Shown in pieces: positions 8,744 through 17,546 of a stretch of 64,000 bases of DNA. Position 1 is the stretch's first letter. Every line of letters starts with the position of its first letter. The notes below the pieces were generated by a model. The model did no database searches. It had not been told where the DNA came from and saw only the letters and a program-made list of their open reading frames with translations. Both the position numbers and the translations under genes were made by a program. This DNA comes from Polynucleobacter sp. MG-27-Goln-C1 (GTDB taxonomy: Bacteria; Pseudomonadota; Gammaproteobacteria; Burkholderiales; Burkholderiaceae): positions 1-64,000 of the forward strand of contig NZ_JACVPM010000004.1 in the NCBI RefSeq assembly GCF_018881905.1, written 5' to 3'.

Positions 8744-9193
8744 TTATGCCTTGCTCACAGCATGAATAGCATCACGCACTTGTTGGAAGGTTCCGCAACG
8801 GCAGATATTCGTTACTGCAGCGTCAATCTGAGCATCAGTCGGTTTTGGAGTATTACGCAATAAGGCGGTAGTTGCCATCACCATCCCAGACTGGCAGTAG
8901 CCACATTGCGGCACCTGATTGTCGACCCATGCTTTTTGCACTTTTGAGAGTTGGCCATTTTTTTCCAAGCTCTCGATGGTTTCAATTTTCTTGCCCTCAG
9001 CTGCGCTCACTGGAATCATGCAACTACGAATTGCCTGGCCTTCAAAAAGTACTGTACATGCGCCGCATTGACCAACACCACAACCATATTTAGTGCCCGT
9101 CAAACCAACGTGATCTCGTATCACCCACAACAAAGGGGTTTCTGGATCAACATCCACCTTGTACTTTTTACCGTTGACGTTTAAGTCAGCCAT
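8744..9193 (-). CDS. (2Fe-2S)-binding subunit of molybdenum hydroxylase (IorA-like)
   Basis: Small electron-transfer subunit (149 residues) that carries electrons from the molybdenum centre of the next gene. The plant-ferredoxin-type cluster is bound by C38, C43, C46 and C58 (GCGVGQCGACTVLF ... SCMIP). The second cluster is bound by C97, C100, C131 and C133 (CGYCQSGM ... ICRCGT). A strong AAGGAGAG ribosome-binding site precedes the ATG. It is the first gene of the operon that continues into the Mo subunit and soxXYZA. It lacks its own signal peptide, so export presumably rides on the Tat signal of the large subunit. Confidence 0.95.
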   Translation of the reverse strand: MADLNVNGKKYKVDVDPETPLLWVIRDHVGLTGTKYGCGVGQCGACTVLFEGQAIRSCMIPVSAAEGKKIETIESLEKNGQLSKVQKAWVDNQVPQCGYCQSGMVMATTALLRNTPKPTDAQIDAAVTNICRCGTFQQVRDAIHAVSKA

Positions 9194-9325
9194 GAGCGCT
9201 CTCCTTAGTGTTCTTGTAATGAAGTCTCATCCATCAGATAAAGACCCTGCTTTTGTTGTGTTTATCTTAACCAAGAAATAATTTATTGCTATGCAACATA
9301 TATTGCGGAGCAGTAAGATCAGACG

Positions 9326-9679
9326 ATGATCTCCGGCCTTGTCCAAATCCTCCTATTCCAAAGCCTGGGTGAGCTAGTCTCCAAGTTCGCTCTACCCACC
9401 CTTCCAGGCCCTGTTATCGGCTTAGTGCTACTGATTATTTGGCTGGTTTTGCGCAAGGGAATCAATCATGAGCTCGCCATGGTGGCAGACGGCTTTAGCC
9501 AGTACCTTGGGCTTTTATTTGTGCCGGCAGCCGTGGGGGTAGTGCTATTTCTACCCCAACTCAAGGCAAATGCCTTAGCCATTGTGAGCGCCTTGGTCGC
9601 CAGTGTGATTTTGACGATTGGCACTAGCGCAGTCGTTGTCCGCTTTTTGAGTGCAAAGCCCAGTGAGGCTGATCAATGA
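9326..9679 (+). CDS. CidA/LrgA family membrane protein
   Basis: A 117-residue inner-membrane protein with four hydrophobic segments and the family motif LPGPVIGLVLLIIWL. CidA/LrgA proteins are holin-like, linked in Gram-positives to murein hydrolase control and in other bacteria and plants to export of small organic acids such as glycolate or pyruvate. It overlaps the LrgB-like gene by 4 bases (ATGA), so the two form a coupled pair. It is transcribed divergently from the molybdenum hydroxylase-sox operon across a 132-base gap. Confidence 0.9.
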   Translation: MISGLVQILLFQSLGELVSKFALPTLPGPVIGLVLLIIWLVLRKGINHELAMVADGFSQYLGLLFVPAAVGVVLFLPQLKANALAIVSALVASVILTIGTSAVVVRFLSAKPSEADQ

Positions 9680-10401
9680 ACGAAAAGCATTCCATCGTCG
9701 AAATTTGGGTTTACCTCTCAGGCAGCCCTTTATTTGCGCTCTTTATTACTTTGGCCGCGTATCAAATTGGTCTGACGATTTACAAGGCTAGCAAGCAAAA
9801 TCCCTTAGCCAACCCAGTAGCAATTGCCATCATTCTGGTGGCCAGCATTATTCAATTTATTGAAATGCCCTATTCCACCTACTTTGAAGGTGCGCAATTT
9901 ATTCACTTCTTGCTGGGCTCAGCAACAGTCTCTTTGGCAATACCTATTTACAGAGGCTTAAGTAGTTTGAAGGGTCGATCACTTCCCTTACTGGCATCTT
10001 TACTTGCGGGTGGTCTGATATCAATTATTAGCGCTGTAAATATTGCTAAATTATTCGGGGCGGACTCTAGCATTACTGGTGCGATGTATCCGAAGTCTGT
10101 TACCGCACCAATTGCCATGGGTATTGCTGAGCGGATTGGCGTATCTCCAACCTTAACGGCGATCTTTGCTGTCACTACCGGAATTCTTGGGGCTATTTTG
10201 GCGCCGTTTATTTTGAATGCGCTAGGCATGAAAGCCTGGTGGCAGCGTGGCTTTGCAATCGGTATTGGCGCGCACGGTATTGGCACCTCACGTGCATTTA
10301 GCATCCACCCAGAGGCAGGCACCTATGCCAGTCTTGCTATGGGTATGAATGGTGTTATCAGCGCAGTAGCCATTCCGATTCTGCATCACGTCTTTAATTA
10401 A
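9676..10401 (+). CDS. LrgB/CidB family membrane protein
   Basis: A 241-residue polytopic membrane protein with about seven hydrophobic segments. The family signatures MYPKSVTAPIAMGIAERIG and GIGAHGIGTSRAF are both clear. It partners with the preceding CidA/LrgA protein; the pair is usually regarded as a two-component membrane transporter or channel. Translation is coupled through the ATGA overlap at 9676-9679. The physiological substrate cannot be deduced here. Confidence 0.93.
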   Translation: MNEKHSIVEIWVYLSGSPLFALFITLAAYQIGLTIYKASKQNPLANPVAIAIILVASIIQFIEMPYSTYFEGAQFIHFLLGSATVSLAIPIYRGLSSLKGRSLPLLASLLAGGLISIISAVNIAKLFGADSSITGAMYPKSVTAPIAMGIAERIGVSPTLTAIFAVTTGILGAILAPFILNALGMKAWWQRGFAIGIGAHGIGTSRAFSIHPEAGTYASLAMGMNGVISAVAIPILHHVFN

Positions 10402-10464
10402 CAAAGCTAATGCAACTTTATAGGGATATAGTTGGGCGCAGTGCACCAAGAAGGCTCATCTGCT

Positions 10465-10488
10465 CCCTTATTAGCCCCCTTATTAGCC
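10465..10488 (+). repeat. Two tandem copies of a 12-bp unit
   Basis: CCCTTATTAGCC occurs twice back to back in the 171-base gap between the LrgB-like gene and the transporter binding protein. It is about 85 bases upstream of the latter's start. It could be a duplicated regulator site or simple slippage. The rest of the gap shows no clear terminator. Confidence 0.5.
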
Positions 10489-10572
10489 CCATAACTCAGA
10501 GCAAAAACACGAGCTTGCTTTAAGCTGACTTTATTAGCACCCCTTTTTTACCCAACACCAAAGAACACTGAC

Positions 10573-11565
10573 ATGAAAACAATTCAATACCGACTTGGCC
10601 AAATCCTAATAGGAGCGCTCTTGGCAACTGGTATCTGCACTTCAATAGTGGCTGCATCAGATGCTGATTGGCCTAAGAAACCCATCGTAGCTATCTTGCC
10701 CTTTCCTGCCGGTGGCTCTACCGATGTGTTTGCCAGATCAATTGGCGTTCCTCTTGGTGAGGCCCTAGGTCAAGCAGTAGTTATTGACAACAAGCCTGGT
10801 GCAGGCGGAATGATTGCGCTAGGCGCGGCGGCTAAGGCTTCGCCCGATGGCTATACCCTTCTCTTTAGCGCACTAACCAATCAATCGATTTCTTATTCAC
10901 TCTTTAAAAATCCTCCAGCAGATTTAACTAAAGACCTTGTACCGGTTGCATTGGTGGGAAGCATCCCGCACCTCATTGTGGTTAACCCATCGGTACCAGC
11001 AAAAAATTTACCGGAACTCATTGCGTTTATTAAATCCAAGAAGGGTGATTTCAATTACGCCTCTCAGGGTAATGGCAGCCTCTCTCATTTGGAAGCCACT
11101 CTATTTATGCAACGTATTGGCGCCACTGGTACACATATCCCTTACAAGGGGAGCGCGTTTGCCTTACCGGATTTAATCGCTGGCAACACACTCATGATGT
11201 TTGATAGTGTTACTGCATCACTGCCACACATTCAAAGTGGTAAGTTGCGCCCGATTGCAATTGCTGCGCCAGAGCGCTCACCATTAATGCCTAATGTTCC
11301 AACTTTAGGTCAAGATGGCATGAAACAGTTTGATGTTGAAAACCTCTATGCTATCTACGCTCCCAAAGGAACTTCCCCGGCAATTGTGGCGAGACTCGAA
11401 AGAGAAATTCGGAAGATTTTGACTAATCCAGACTTTAAAACTCGCCTCGCAAATCAGGGTATTCATCCGCAGTTTGCTAATTCAGAGCAGTTAGCCATCA
11501 TCACCCAATCTGAGCAAGATAAATGGGCAAAGATTGTCAAATCTGCAAACGTTAAAATCGACTGA
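10573..11565 (+). CDS. Tripartite tricarboxylate transporter substrate-binding protein (TctC/Bug family)
   Basis: A 330-residue periplasmic solute receptor. The signal peptide covers about residues 1-28 (cleavage near VAASDA) and the Bug signatures follow: WPKKPIVAILPFPAGGSTDVFAR, VVIDNKPGAGGMIALGAAAK and a late APKGTSPAIVARLE. Bug receptors bind carboxylates or amides and deliver them to TctA/TctB permeases. No permease gene is nearby, as is common for the many orphan Bug receptors of Burkholderiales. The ligand is unknown. Confidence 0.93.
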   Translation: MKTIQYRLGQILIGALLATGICTSIVAASDADWPKKPIVAILPFPAGGSTDVFARSIGVPLGEALGQAVVIDNKPGAGGMIALGAAAKASPDGYTLLFSALTNQSISYSLFKNPPADLTKDLVPVALVGSIPHLIVVNPSVPAKNLPELIAFIKSKKGDFNYASQGNGSLSHLEATLFMQRIGATGTHIPYKGSAFALPDLIAGNTLMMFDSVTASLPHIQSGKLRPIAIAAPERSPLMPNVPTLGQDGMKQFDVENLYAIYAPKGTSPAIVARLEREIRKILTNPDFKTRLANQGIHPQFANSEQLAIITQSEQDKWAKIVKSANVKID

Positions 11566-11612
11566 CAACACACTGACCCTGCACACACACTTTTATTGAA
11601 TAGATTAGATCC

Positions 11613-13202
11613 ATGTTGATTTCTCCACCCTTTGGCGGCGGTCGCGCCCCAGTCTTAGCCAAGAATGCCGTTGCTAGTTCTCAACCTTTAGCCACTCAAG
11701 CCGGTATTGAGGTTTTGCAAAATGGTGGCAATGCGGTTGATGCAGCTTTAGCTACAGCAATCACACTAACCGTGGTTGAGCCCACTATGAATGGCCTTGG
11801 TGGTGATGGCTTTGCACTCATCTGGGATGGCAAGAAACTCCATGGCATGAACGCCTCTGGTCGTGCTCCAGCAGCTTGGACTCCAGAGTACTTTTCTGGC
11901 AAGGCAGCAATGGATTTAATTGGCTGGAATACAGTAACCGTGCCAGGCATGGTTTCAGGATGGATTGAGTTATCTCGCAAGTTTGGCAAGCTGCCTTTTG
12001 CGCAACTCTTTAAGCGCGCAATTGACTATGCGGAAAATGGCTTTCCAGTTTCACCCGTCATTGCTCGTCAATGGCGTGAAGCGATTCCGATTCTGAAAAA
12101 TCAACCGGGGTTTACTGATTCATTTTTAATAGATGGCAAGGCTCCTACTGCTGGCCAAATTTGGCGCTATCCAGCGCAAGCTAAAACGCTTCGCGAAATC
12201 GCTGACACAGAAGGTGAATCTTTCTACACCGGCAAGTTAGCTCAAAGCATGGTTGACTTTGCTCAAAGCACTGGTGGTTGTTTCACCATGGCTGACTTTG
12301 CCAATAATCAAACCGAATGGGTTGAGCCTTTAGCTTTTGATTATGGTGACTATACTCTCCATGAAATTCCCCCCAACGGTTCTGGCATCGTCGCACAAAT
12401 GGCCCTCGGTATTTTGCAAGCTGCCAATGTCAAACAATACCCAGCCAACTCAGCGCAGCGTATTCATCTGCAAGTAGAAGCCATGCGTATTGCCTTTGCT
12501 GATGCCTATGCCCACGTATCCGATGCCAGTTCGATGAAGGTGCCTACTAGCGCATTGCTTGATAGAGATTACTTGGCTAGTCGTGCTGCACTGATTAATC
12601 ACAATCAAGCGGGCAGCTATGGCGCCGGAGATCCCCATGCTGGTGGCACTGTTTATCTCTGTGCTGCCGATCAATCCGGCATGATGATTTCTTATATTCA
12701 GTCCAATTTCAAAGGCTTTGGTTCAGGTGTTGTTGCCCCAGGTGGCATTGCATTCCATAACCGCGGCATGAGCTTTAGCTTAGTTGATGGCCACCCCAAT
12801 CAAGTTGCACCAGGTAAGCGCCCTTTTCACACCATCATTCCGGCATTCCTTACCAAAGGAGCTCAACCGGCCATGGCATTTGGTGTGATGGGTGGCAATA
12901 TGCAACCTCAAGGACATATTCAGTTTGTGATGCGCTTTGTGGATGAGTATCTCAATCCACAGGCTTGCTCAGACGCACCGCGCTGGAGAATCGATGATGT
13001 GGGCAAACTCACTGTAGAGGCTTCTATGCCAACTGCAGTAGTTGAAGGGCTTAAAGCCATGGGTCATGAAGTGACTGTGATGCCAGCTAATAGTTTGGAC
13101 TTTGGTAGCGCTCAGGCGATTGCGCTATTGGGCGAAGAAACTAAAGATGCTTATATTGCTGGTAGTGATCATCGCCGCGATGGACTAGCGGCAGGTTTCT
13201 AG
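11613..13202 (+). CDS. Gamma-glutamyltransferase family protein
   Basis: A 529-residue Ntn-hydrolase that transfers or hydrolyses gamma-glutamyl groups, for example from glutathione. The catalytic Thr346, exposed by self-processing, lies in HAGGTVYLCAADQSG, and the family motif NGLGGDGFALI is near residue 60. The protein lacks an obvious signal peptide and resembles the shorter YwrD-like branch rather than secreted E. coli Ggt, so a cytoplasmic location is likely. It follows the transporter receptor by 47 bases. The stop is 8 bases from that of the convergent toxin gene. Confidence 0.93.
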   Translation: MLISPPFGGGRAPVLAKNAVASSQPLATQAGIEVLQNGGNAVDAALATAITLTVVEPTMNGLGGDGFALIWDGKKLHGMNASGRAPAAWTPEYFSGKAAMDLIGWNTVTVPGMVSGWIELSRKFGKLPFAQLFKRAIDYAENGFPVSPVIARQWREAIPILKNQPGFTDSFLIDGKAPTAGQIWRYPAQAKTLREIADTEGESFYTGKLAQSMVDFAQSTGGCFTMADFANNQTEWVEPLAFDYGDYTLHEIPPNGSGIVAQMALGILQAANVKQYPANSAQRIHLQVEAMRIAFADAYAHVSDASSMKVPTSALLDRDYLASRAALINHNQAGSYGAGDPHAGGTVYLCAADQSGMMISYIQSNFKGFGSGVVAPGGIAFHNRGMSFSLVDGHPNQVAPGKRPFHTIIPAFLTKGAQPAMAFGVMGGNMQPQGHIQFVMRFVDEYLNPQACSDAPRWRIDDVGKLTVEASMPTAVVEGLKAMGHEVTVMPANSLDFGSAQAIALLGEETKDAYIAGSDHRRDGLAAGF

Positions 13203-13210
13203 ATTTCCAA

Positions 13211-13543
13211 CTACGGCGTAAAAGTTGCCTGCAATATATCGAGACTAGCTCCCAATGTTTTATTGCTGACTGCGCCCAATCGTTTGACTAGGCGGGCCTT
13301 ATCTATTGTGCGAATCTGATCCAAGAGGACTAAACCTTTTTTTCCATCGTGCGTAATCGGCACGCGATAGGATGCTGATCTTCCTTTTGTGGTCATTGGC
13401 GCAATAATCACGGTTCGCAAAAAATCATGCATCTCTTGCGGAGATACAACAACGCATGGTCGCGTCTTTTTAATCTCACTTCCCATGGTTGGATCTAGAT
13501 TAATTAACCAAATATCTCCGCGTGAAACGATACTTTTTACCAA
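13211..13543 (-). CDS. MazF/PemK-like toxin
   Basis: A type II toxin of the MazF/PemK/CcdB fold, normally a ribosome-independent mRNA endonuclease. Family motifs RGDIWLINLDPTMGSEIKKT, RPCVVVSP and VIIAPMTT are intact. The longest frame begins at TTG 13549, but a GAGGA sequence inside the antitoxin gene ends directly at that codon. The in-frame TTG at 13543 lies 6 bases downstream of GAGGA and is the better start, giving 110 residues and a 7-base overlap with the antitoxin. A TTG start embedded in the antitoxin gene would keep toxin translation low and coupled. Confidence 0.88.
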   Translation of the reverse strand: MVKSIVSRGDIWLINLDPTMGSEIKKTRPCVVVSPQEMHDFLRTVIIAPMTTKGRSASYRVPITHDGKKGLVLLDQIRTIDKARLVKRLGAVSNKTLGASLDILQATFTP

Positions 13544-13797
13544 ACCCAATCCTCATCAGCTTCATTCATAAAGTCGCCCAACACTAATTCGTCTTCACCA
13601 GCCTCGGCAATTACTCTTGAATCCTCAGCCCAACCTTCACGGGGATTTTTTTTGGGTTTACTTAATACAAGTCTGTCACCCTCAATCACCAAGTCAGCCT
13701 GATCATCAAATCCTATCTGCTCAAGGATAGCCTTAGGAATAACCACTCCACGAGAGTTACCTATTTGACGGATTTGAAGGTGCAACTGTTTTTTCAT
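13537..13797 (-). CDS. MazE/AbrB-type antitoxin
   Basis: An 86-residue antitoxin with an N-terminal SpoVT/AbrB DNA-binding fold (QIRQIGNSRGVVIPKAIL at about 8-25). The acidic C-terminal tail (AEAGEDELVLGDFMNEADED) should bind and block the toxin. The arrangement, antitoxin first with overlap, is standard. Antitoxin-toxin complexes of this type bind palindromes over their own promoter, and such a palindrome overlaps this start codon. No ribosome-binding site is visible before the ATG. Confidence 0.9.
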   Translation of the reverse strand: MKKQLHLQIRQIGNSRGVVIPKAILEQIGFDDQADLVIEGDRLVLSKPKKNPREGWAEDSRVIAEAGEDELVLGDFMNEADEDWVW

Positions 13798-13820
13798 AGT
13801 AATAACAATGTTATAACTAT
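13796..13820. promoter_or_regulatory. 25-bp palindrome over the toxin-antitoxin start, likely autoregulatory operator
   Basis: An inverted repeat with 11 of 12 base pairs matching around a central base, with arms beginning ATAGT-ATAACA. It starts inside the antitoxin ATG (13795-13797) and extends upstream. Its position over the start and probable promoter fits binding by the AbrB-type antitoxin. Confidence 0.6.
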
Positions 13821-13849
13821 TTCATTACCAAGTCAAGGCCTGATAGAGA

Positions 13850-15175
13850 TTAAGCAGGCAAACAATTGAGATAGAAGCGCTTCACCTCTTGGTCGCAGCT
13901 CACATCTTTGGGCTGGATTGGGCGCTCAAGGGTGATGCCTTCAATCGAGGTGCAGCGGCTTAGTGCGACATACACCTGCCCCGAAGCAAACGCTCCTGAA
14001 GATAAATCGACTTTGATCTTATCGAGGGTCTTGCCCTGACTCTTATGAATAGTTACCGCCCAAGCCAGCATTAGCGGGATCTGCACAAAGGTGCCAATAA
14101 TATTTGGCGAGATCTTTCCAGACATCATGTCATGGTCGTAGCGATAAGATTCCCACTGATGGCCTTTGACTTCAACTGTATTTGAAAAAGGGCCGTTCTG
14201 CACCATCACCTTCACGGTATTTGGAAGTAGTTCACGAACTACCCCGATGGTGCCATTCACCCAGCGCTTAGGAAAGTTGCTGTCGGTTGCCGTAAACATC
14301 ACCTTAGCACCAACCTTCAGGGTTAAATGATTAGGTGACGGCAAATTACGATCATCCACATTGAACTTACCAGTGCTATTACCGGTATAGACCTTGGCAT
14401 CAGCAGTTAATGCTCGCAAGCCTGCACCATTAATTTGGTCTGCGCGCGCATTAGTTGTAGTTAAGGTAATGGTTTGATCATCAGCCTCTTTTTTGGTTTC
14501 ATAACAAACCGCATTTAAGGTATCAAGCGCTTCATCAATATCTTGATTGATACGGATTTGATTGAGTAGGCCTGCAAAATGCGCATCTTTTTGGCGGAAG
14601 ATCTTGGATAACTCCACCATGGTCACATCTTTACGATGCAAGGCCATGGCACAGAAGAAGTATGGTCCTTCGTATCCGCGCTCAGCGAGCACTTGCATAT
14701 CAGCATTGGAAACCACGGGAGGTAACTGGAATAAGTCACCCACAAACATCACCTGAATGCCGCCAAAGGGTTGGCTCTTGTGCGGGCCATTGGCGCGCAG
14801 GAATAAATCCATTGCATCGACTACATCCGCTCTCACCATGGAGATCTCATCAATGATGAGCAGGCGGATGTCTTTATAGAGGCGCTTGTCTTTTAAGGGC
14901 TTGATATCCTCTTCTGGGAATATCAAGCGTGGCGGTAAGCGAAAGAAAGAGTGAATCGTGACACCCTTCACTTGTAGTGCAGCCACACCAGTTGGCGCCA
15001 CTACCACTACATTGCCGGGAATGTTCTCTCGCAGGTAACCAATTAAGGTTGTCTTGCCAGTACCCGCCTTACCGCTCACAAAAATATAAGGGTCATGACG
15101 CTCAATGGCGTCGATTACGTCCTGGTATTCAGGAATAATTTCAATGGCGGATGGATCGACTACGGAATTGGTCAT
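13850..15175 (-). CDS. PIF1/RecD-like superfamily 1 DNA helicase
   Basis: A 441-residue ATP-dependent helicase. Walker A is GKAGTGKTTLIGYL near residues 35-48. Motif Ia is APTGVAALQVKGVTIHSFF, Walker B is LLIIDEISMV, motif III is FVGDLFQLPPV. The C-terminal motifs are WAVTIHKSQGKTLDKI and QVYVALSRCTSIEGI. The gene has a core PIF1 helicase with no nuclease or accessory domain. PIF1-type helicases unwind 5'-to-3' and resolve difficult DNA structures. It is followed after 19 bases by nothing on the same strand except the toxin-antitoxin module further on; the SUMF1-fold gene lies upstream. Confidence 0.92.
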   Translation of the reverse strand: MTNSVVDPSAIEIIPEYQDVIDAIERHDPYIFVSGKAGTGKTTLIGYLRENIPGNVVVVAPTGVAALQVKGVTIHSFFRLPPRLIFPEEDIKPLKDKRLYKDIRLLIIDEISMVRADVVDAMDLFLRANGPHKSQPFGGIQVMFVGDLFQLPPVVSNADMQVLAERGYEGPYFFCAMALHRKDVTMVELSKIFRQKDAHFAGLLNQIRINQDIDEALDTLNAVCYETKKEADDQTITLTTTNARADQINGAGLRALTADAKVYTGNSTGKFNVDDRNLPSPNHLTLKVGAKVMFTATDSNFPKRWVNGTIGVVRELLPNTVKVMVQNGPFSNTVEVKGHQWESYRYDHDMMSGKISPNIIGTFVQIPLMLAWAVTIHKSQGKTLDKIKVDLSSGAFASGQVYVALSRCTSIEGITLERPIQPKDVSCDQEVKRFYLNCLPA

Positions 15176-15194
15176 CCCCTATTGTTTCATGGGA

Positions 15195-15965
15195 TTAGCT
15201 AACGCAGCGAAAGCCTATATAAACCACCCCAATATCAGCTGGCTTAGACTCTACATCAGCCTCTTTTTGTCTTTCTGGACCATACCACCAAGAAGCACCA
15301 CGAGTAATGAAGCCGCCATTGCGCTCAGTAGCAGTCCACTCCCAAACATTGCCACCCATATCCAGCAATCCATTCACACCAGGCTTAGTAGTGCCTGCAG
15401 GCACATGTCCAGTGCCGCGGTTTAATGCACCCGCTGGCGCCACACCCTTGTAGTCACCACATCCACTTAAGCAATGCGAGACCTCTGGAGTAGCTCCACC
15501 AGGAAACGGATAAGCCTGGCCTTTGGTGAAGCCAACTGGGGGTGTCTCTCTTTGCTCAAGAAAAGCTGCAGATGTCCATTCCACATCAGTTGGTAATCGT
15601 TTGCCGTAGAAGCTACAAACAGATGCTGCTTCAGCTTGATTAAGATGAACCGCAGGCTCACTCGCTTTTGCGGGAACGCCATAAGGCGTCCTCCAAGTCC
15701 AGCCAGGTTTCTTCACAAAGCCTGCTTCATAAGAAAGTCCGCCGCCGTTTTTCTCTGCCTGACTTACAAAGCCAGTAGCATCAGCAAACGTTTTGACATC
15801 GGCAATCGTCATCTCGGTTTGATCCCAAGACACAGTGCCGACTTTTACAACAGGAATGGTTGATGCAGGGGCACTCGTCGCAGTGGATGGCCGCAACATG
15901 AAATACAGCGCAATAACCGAGAGTAATAAACCAAAGAGAATAGAGAGAAAGTCGAATTTTTTCAT
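15195..15965 (-). CDS. Membrane-anchored SUMF1/FGE-fold protein
   Basis: A 256-residue protein with one N-terminal membrane anchor (about 5-24) and a periplasmic formylglycine-generating-enzyme-sulfatase domain (PF03781). The signatures are GKRLPTDVEWTSAAF, GLLDMGGNVWEWTATE and FITRGASWW ... IGFRCVS. The cysteine pair that binds copper in true formylglycine-generating enzymes (GGSWxCxxxxC) is not present after RGASW, so sulfatase activation is unlikely. The fold is used by many proteins of other or unknown function, including EgtB- and PvdO-like enzymes. I cannot assign a reaction. Confidence 0.85.
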   Translation of the reverse strand: MKKFDFLSILFGLLLSVIALYFMLRPSTATSAPASTIPVVKVGTVSWDQTEMTIADVKTFADATGFVSQAEKNGGGLSYEAGFVKKPGWTWRTPYGVPAKASEPAVHLNQAEAASVCSFYGKRLPTDVEWTSAAFLEQRETPPVGFTKGQAYPFPGGATPEVSHCLSGCGDYKGVAPAGALNRGTGHVPAGTTKPGVNGLLDMGGNVWEWTATERNGGFITRGASWWYGPERQKEADVESKPADIGVVYIGFRCVS

Positions 15966-15992
15966 AACAGGAATTCCAAAGCTTAGGGCTAG

Positions 15993-17546
15993 TTATGCCA
16001 AATCAATTAGTGCTGATCTTAGGACATCATCACCAAATACTTTAATTTGATTGCGGCCAGATGATTTTGCCTCGTACATAGCTATGTCGGCATTATTGAT
16101 GAGATCAGTTTCGTTTTGGCCATGATCGGGATACAAGGCAATACCAATACTGGCGCTAGTACTTAAACTTACGCCTTCGACATCAATTGATGCGGTTAAA
16201 GCTAGACGAATTTTTTCCGCTATCTGGAATGCTTGAGTTTCTGAGTCTACGCCGGGCAATAGCAGCACAAACTCATCTCCCCCCAAGCGCGCAACAGTAT
16301 CCGAGTCACGGACACAGCCCTTCATCCTGCCGGCAACCTCCTTCAACAAAGCATCGCCAGCATTGTGACTATAAATATCATTGACTGTTTTTAAATTATC
16401 CAAATCGACAAACAGAATGGCTAACTTAGATTGCTGACGCTTGCTAACCGCTAGAGCTTGCTGCAAGCGATCAGAAAACAGTGTTCTATTCGGTAGTTCA
16501 GTTAATACATCATGATGCGCACGATATTGTGATTCTGCATTTCGACGATATGATCTGAGCAACAAAAAGGCACCGATAATCAGCGCAATCAAGCTTAGGC
16601 CAGTTGCCACAAAAATCCCGACAGCATTCTTATTCAAGTTTGCTAAATACAGTGACTCAGGAATAACAGTGCCAACGATGAGTGGGTAACCCTTAACCGC
16701 CCTATAGGAAACCATCCGCTCTACAGGACTCTCATTTTTACGAGTAAAGCCAGGGCCTGAAGCAAAAATGACACCACCATTCACATCGACGTTCTTTAAT
16801 GAATCATCAATAAAAGTATTTGGATTGGTTTTTCCAATTAAATTCTCGACCAAGGGCCAACGCGTCAAAAGTGTTTTATCTTTTCGATACAAAGTTAAGG
16901 CTGCGCCCTCACCCAAATTTCCACCAATCCGCTCGTAGAGGGAAGAGAATACTTCCACTGAAACACCTACTAATACCACCCCCAAGAACTGATCATTCTT
17001 GCCGTTAATCCTACGAGCAAGATAAAAAACCCACTTCCCGTTACCCTTGTTACGCACAGGAACGCTGTAATAGGTGTCAGGATCATTATTAACGCTGAGA
17101 TATTTGAAATAATCTCGATCAGCTAAGTTAATTGGCGGCGGTGGATAGGAGCGAGAAAAATTCAATACCTTGCCATCAGCCGCTACAAAGGTACTTACAT
17201 CGAGAATGGAATTAGAGCTTGTGCGCTCCTCAAGTAAATCAAATTGAGCCTTTTTAGAGGCAAATTCTTGATAGGATTTTTCATCGCCAATCTTGGCGCG
17301 CTCCAAAACCTCCTGAATACCCAGCAAGGCGGTGTTTGCTGAAAACATCGTCTGCGAAGTATGCTCAGCCAAAATGATGGTTAAGTTGGCAAGTTGATCA
17401 GATCGATCTTGAATACTATTTTTACGCAGCAAATAAGAAGAGACCATAGCGTTTGCAAGCAGTATTACTGCCAGCACCAATGCTGCAAATACGATTAATC
17501 TCGTATTGCGCTTAATAGTTGAATTGGATTCAAAGCTAATGGTCAT
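15993..17546 (-). CDS. Diguanylate cyclase with periplasmic dCache-like sensor
   Basis: A 517-residue inner-membrane protein predicted to make cyclic di-GMP from two GTP. TM1 is at about 17-38, a large periplasmic Cache-type sensor at about 40-305 (SRSYPPPPINLADRDYFKYL is the typical Cache loop), TM2 at about 308-331, and the GGDEF domain follows to the end. The active-site loop GGDEF is at 422-426 and an inhibitory-site RxxD (R413-D416) lies five residues before it, so product inhibition is expected. It starts within the stop of the upstream HD-GYP gene (ATGA overlap), so a synthase and a phosphodiesterase are made together. The pair lies next to the cellulose genes. Confidence 0.94.
   Translation of the reverse strand: MTISFESNSTIKRNTRLIVFAALVLAVILLANAMVSSYLLRKNSIQDRSDQLANLTIILAEHTSQTMFSANTALLGIQEVLERAKIGDEKSYQEFASKKAQFDLLEERTSSNSILDVSTFVAADGKVLNFSRSYPPPPINLADRDYFKYLSVNNDPDTYYSVPVRNKGNGKWVFYLARRINGKNDQFLGVVLVGVSVEVFSSLYERIGGNLGEGAALTLYRKDKTLLTRWPLVENLIGKTNPNTFIDDSLKNVDVNGGVIFASGPGFTRKNESPVERMVSYRAVKGYPLIVGTVIPESLYLANLNKNAVGIFVATGLSLIALIIGAFLLLRSYRRNAESQYRAHHDVLTELPNRTLFSDRLQQALAVSKRQQSKLAILFVDLDNLKTVNDIYSHNAGDALLKEVAGRMKGCVRDSDTVARLGGDEFVLLLPGVDSETQAFQIAEKIRLALTASIDVEGVSLSTSASIGIALYPDHGQNETDLINNADIAMYEAKSSGRNQIKVFGDDVLRSALIDLA

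Noticed and set aside
13850-15175. PIF1-like helicase as part of a defence system with the adjacent toxin module
   Set aside because: No nuclease or other defence domain adjoins it, and helicases of this kind occur alone in many relatives.
15195-15965. Sulfatase-activating formylglycine-generating enzyme
   Set aside because: The copper-binding cysteine pair is absent and no sulfatase gene is nearby, apart from the BcsG fold, which uses Ser.
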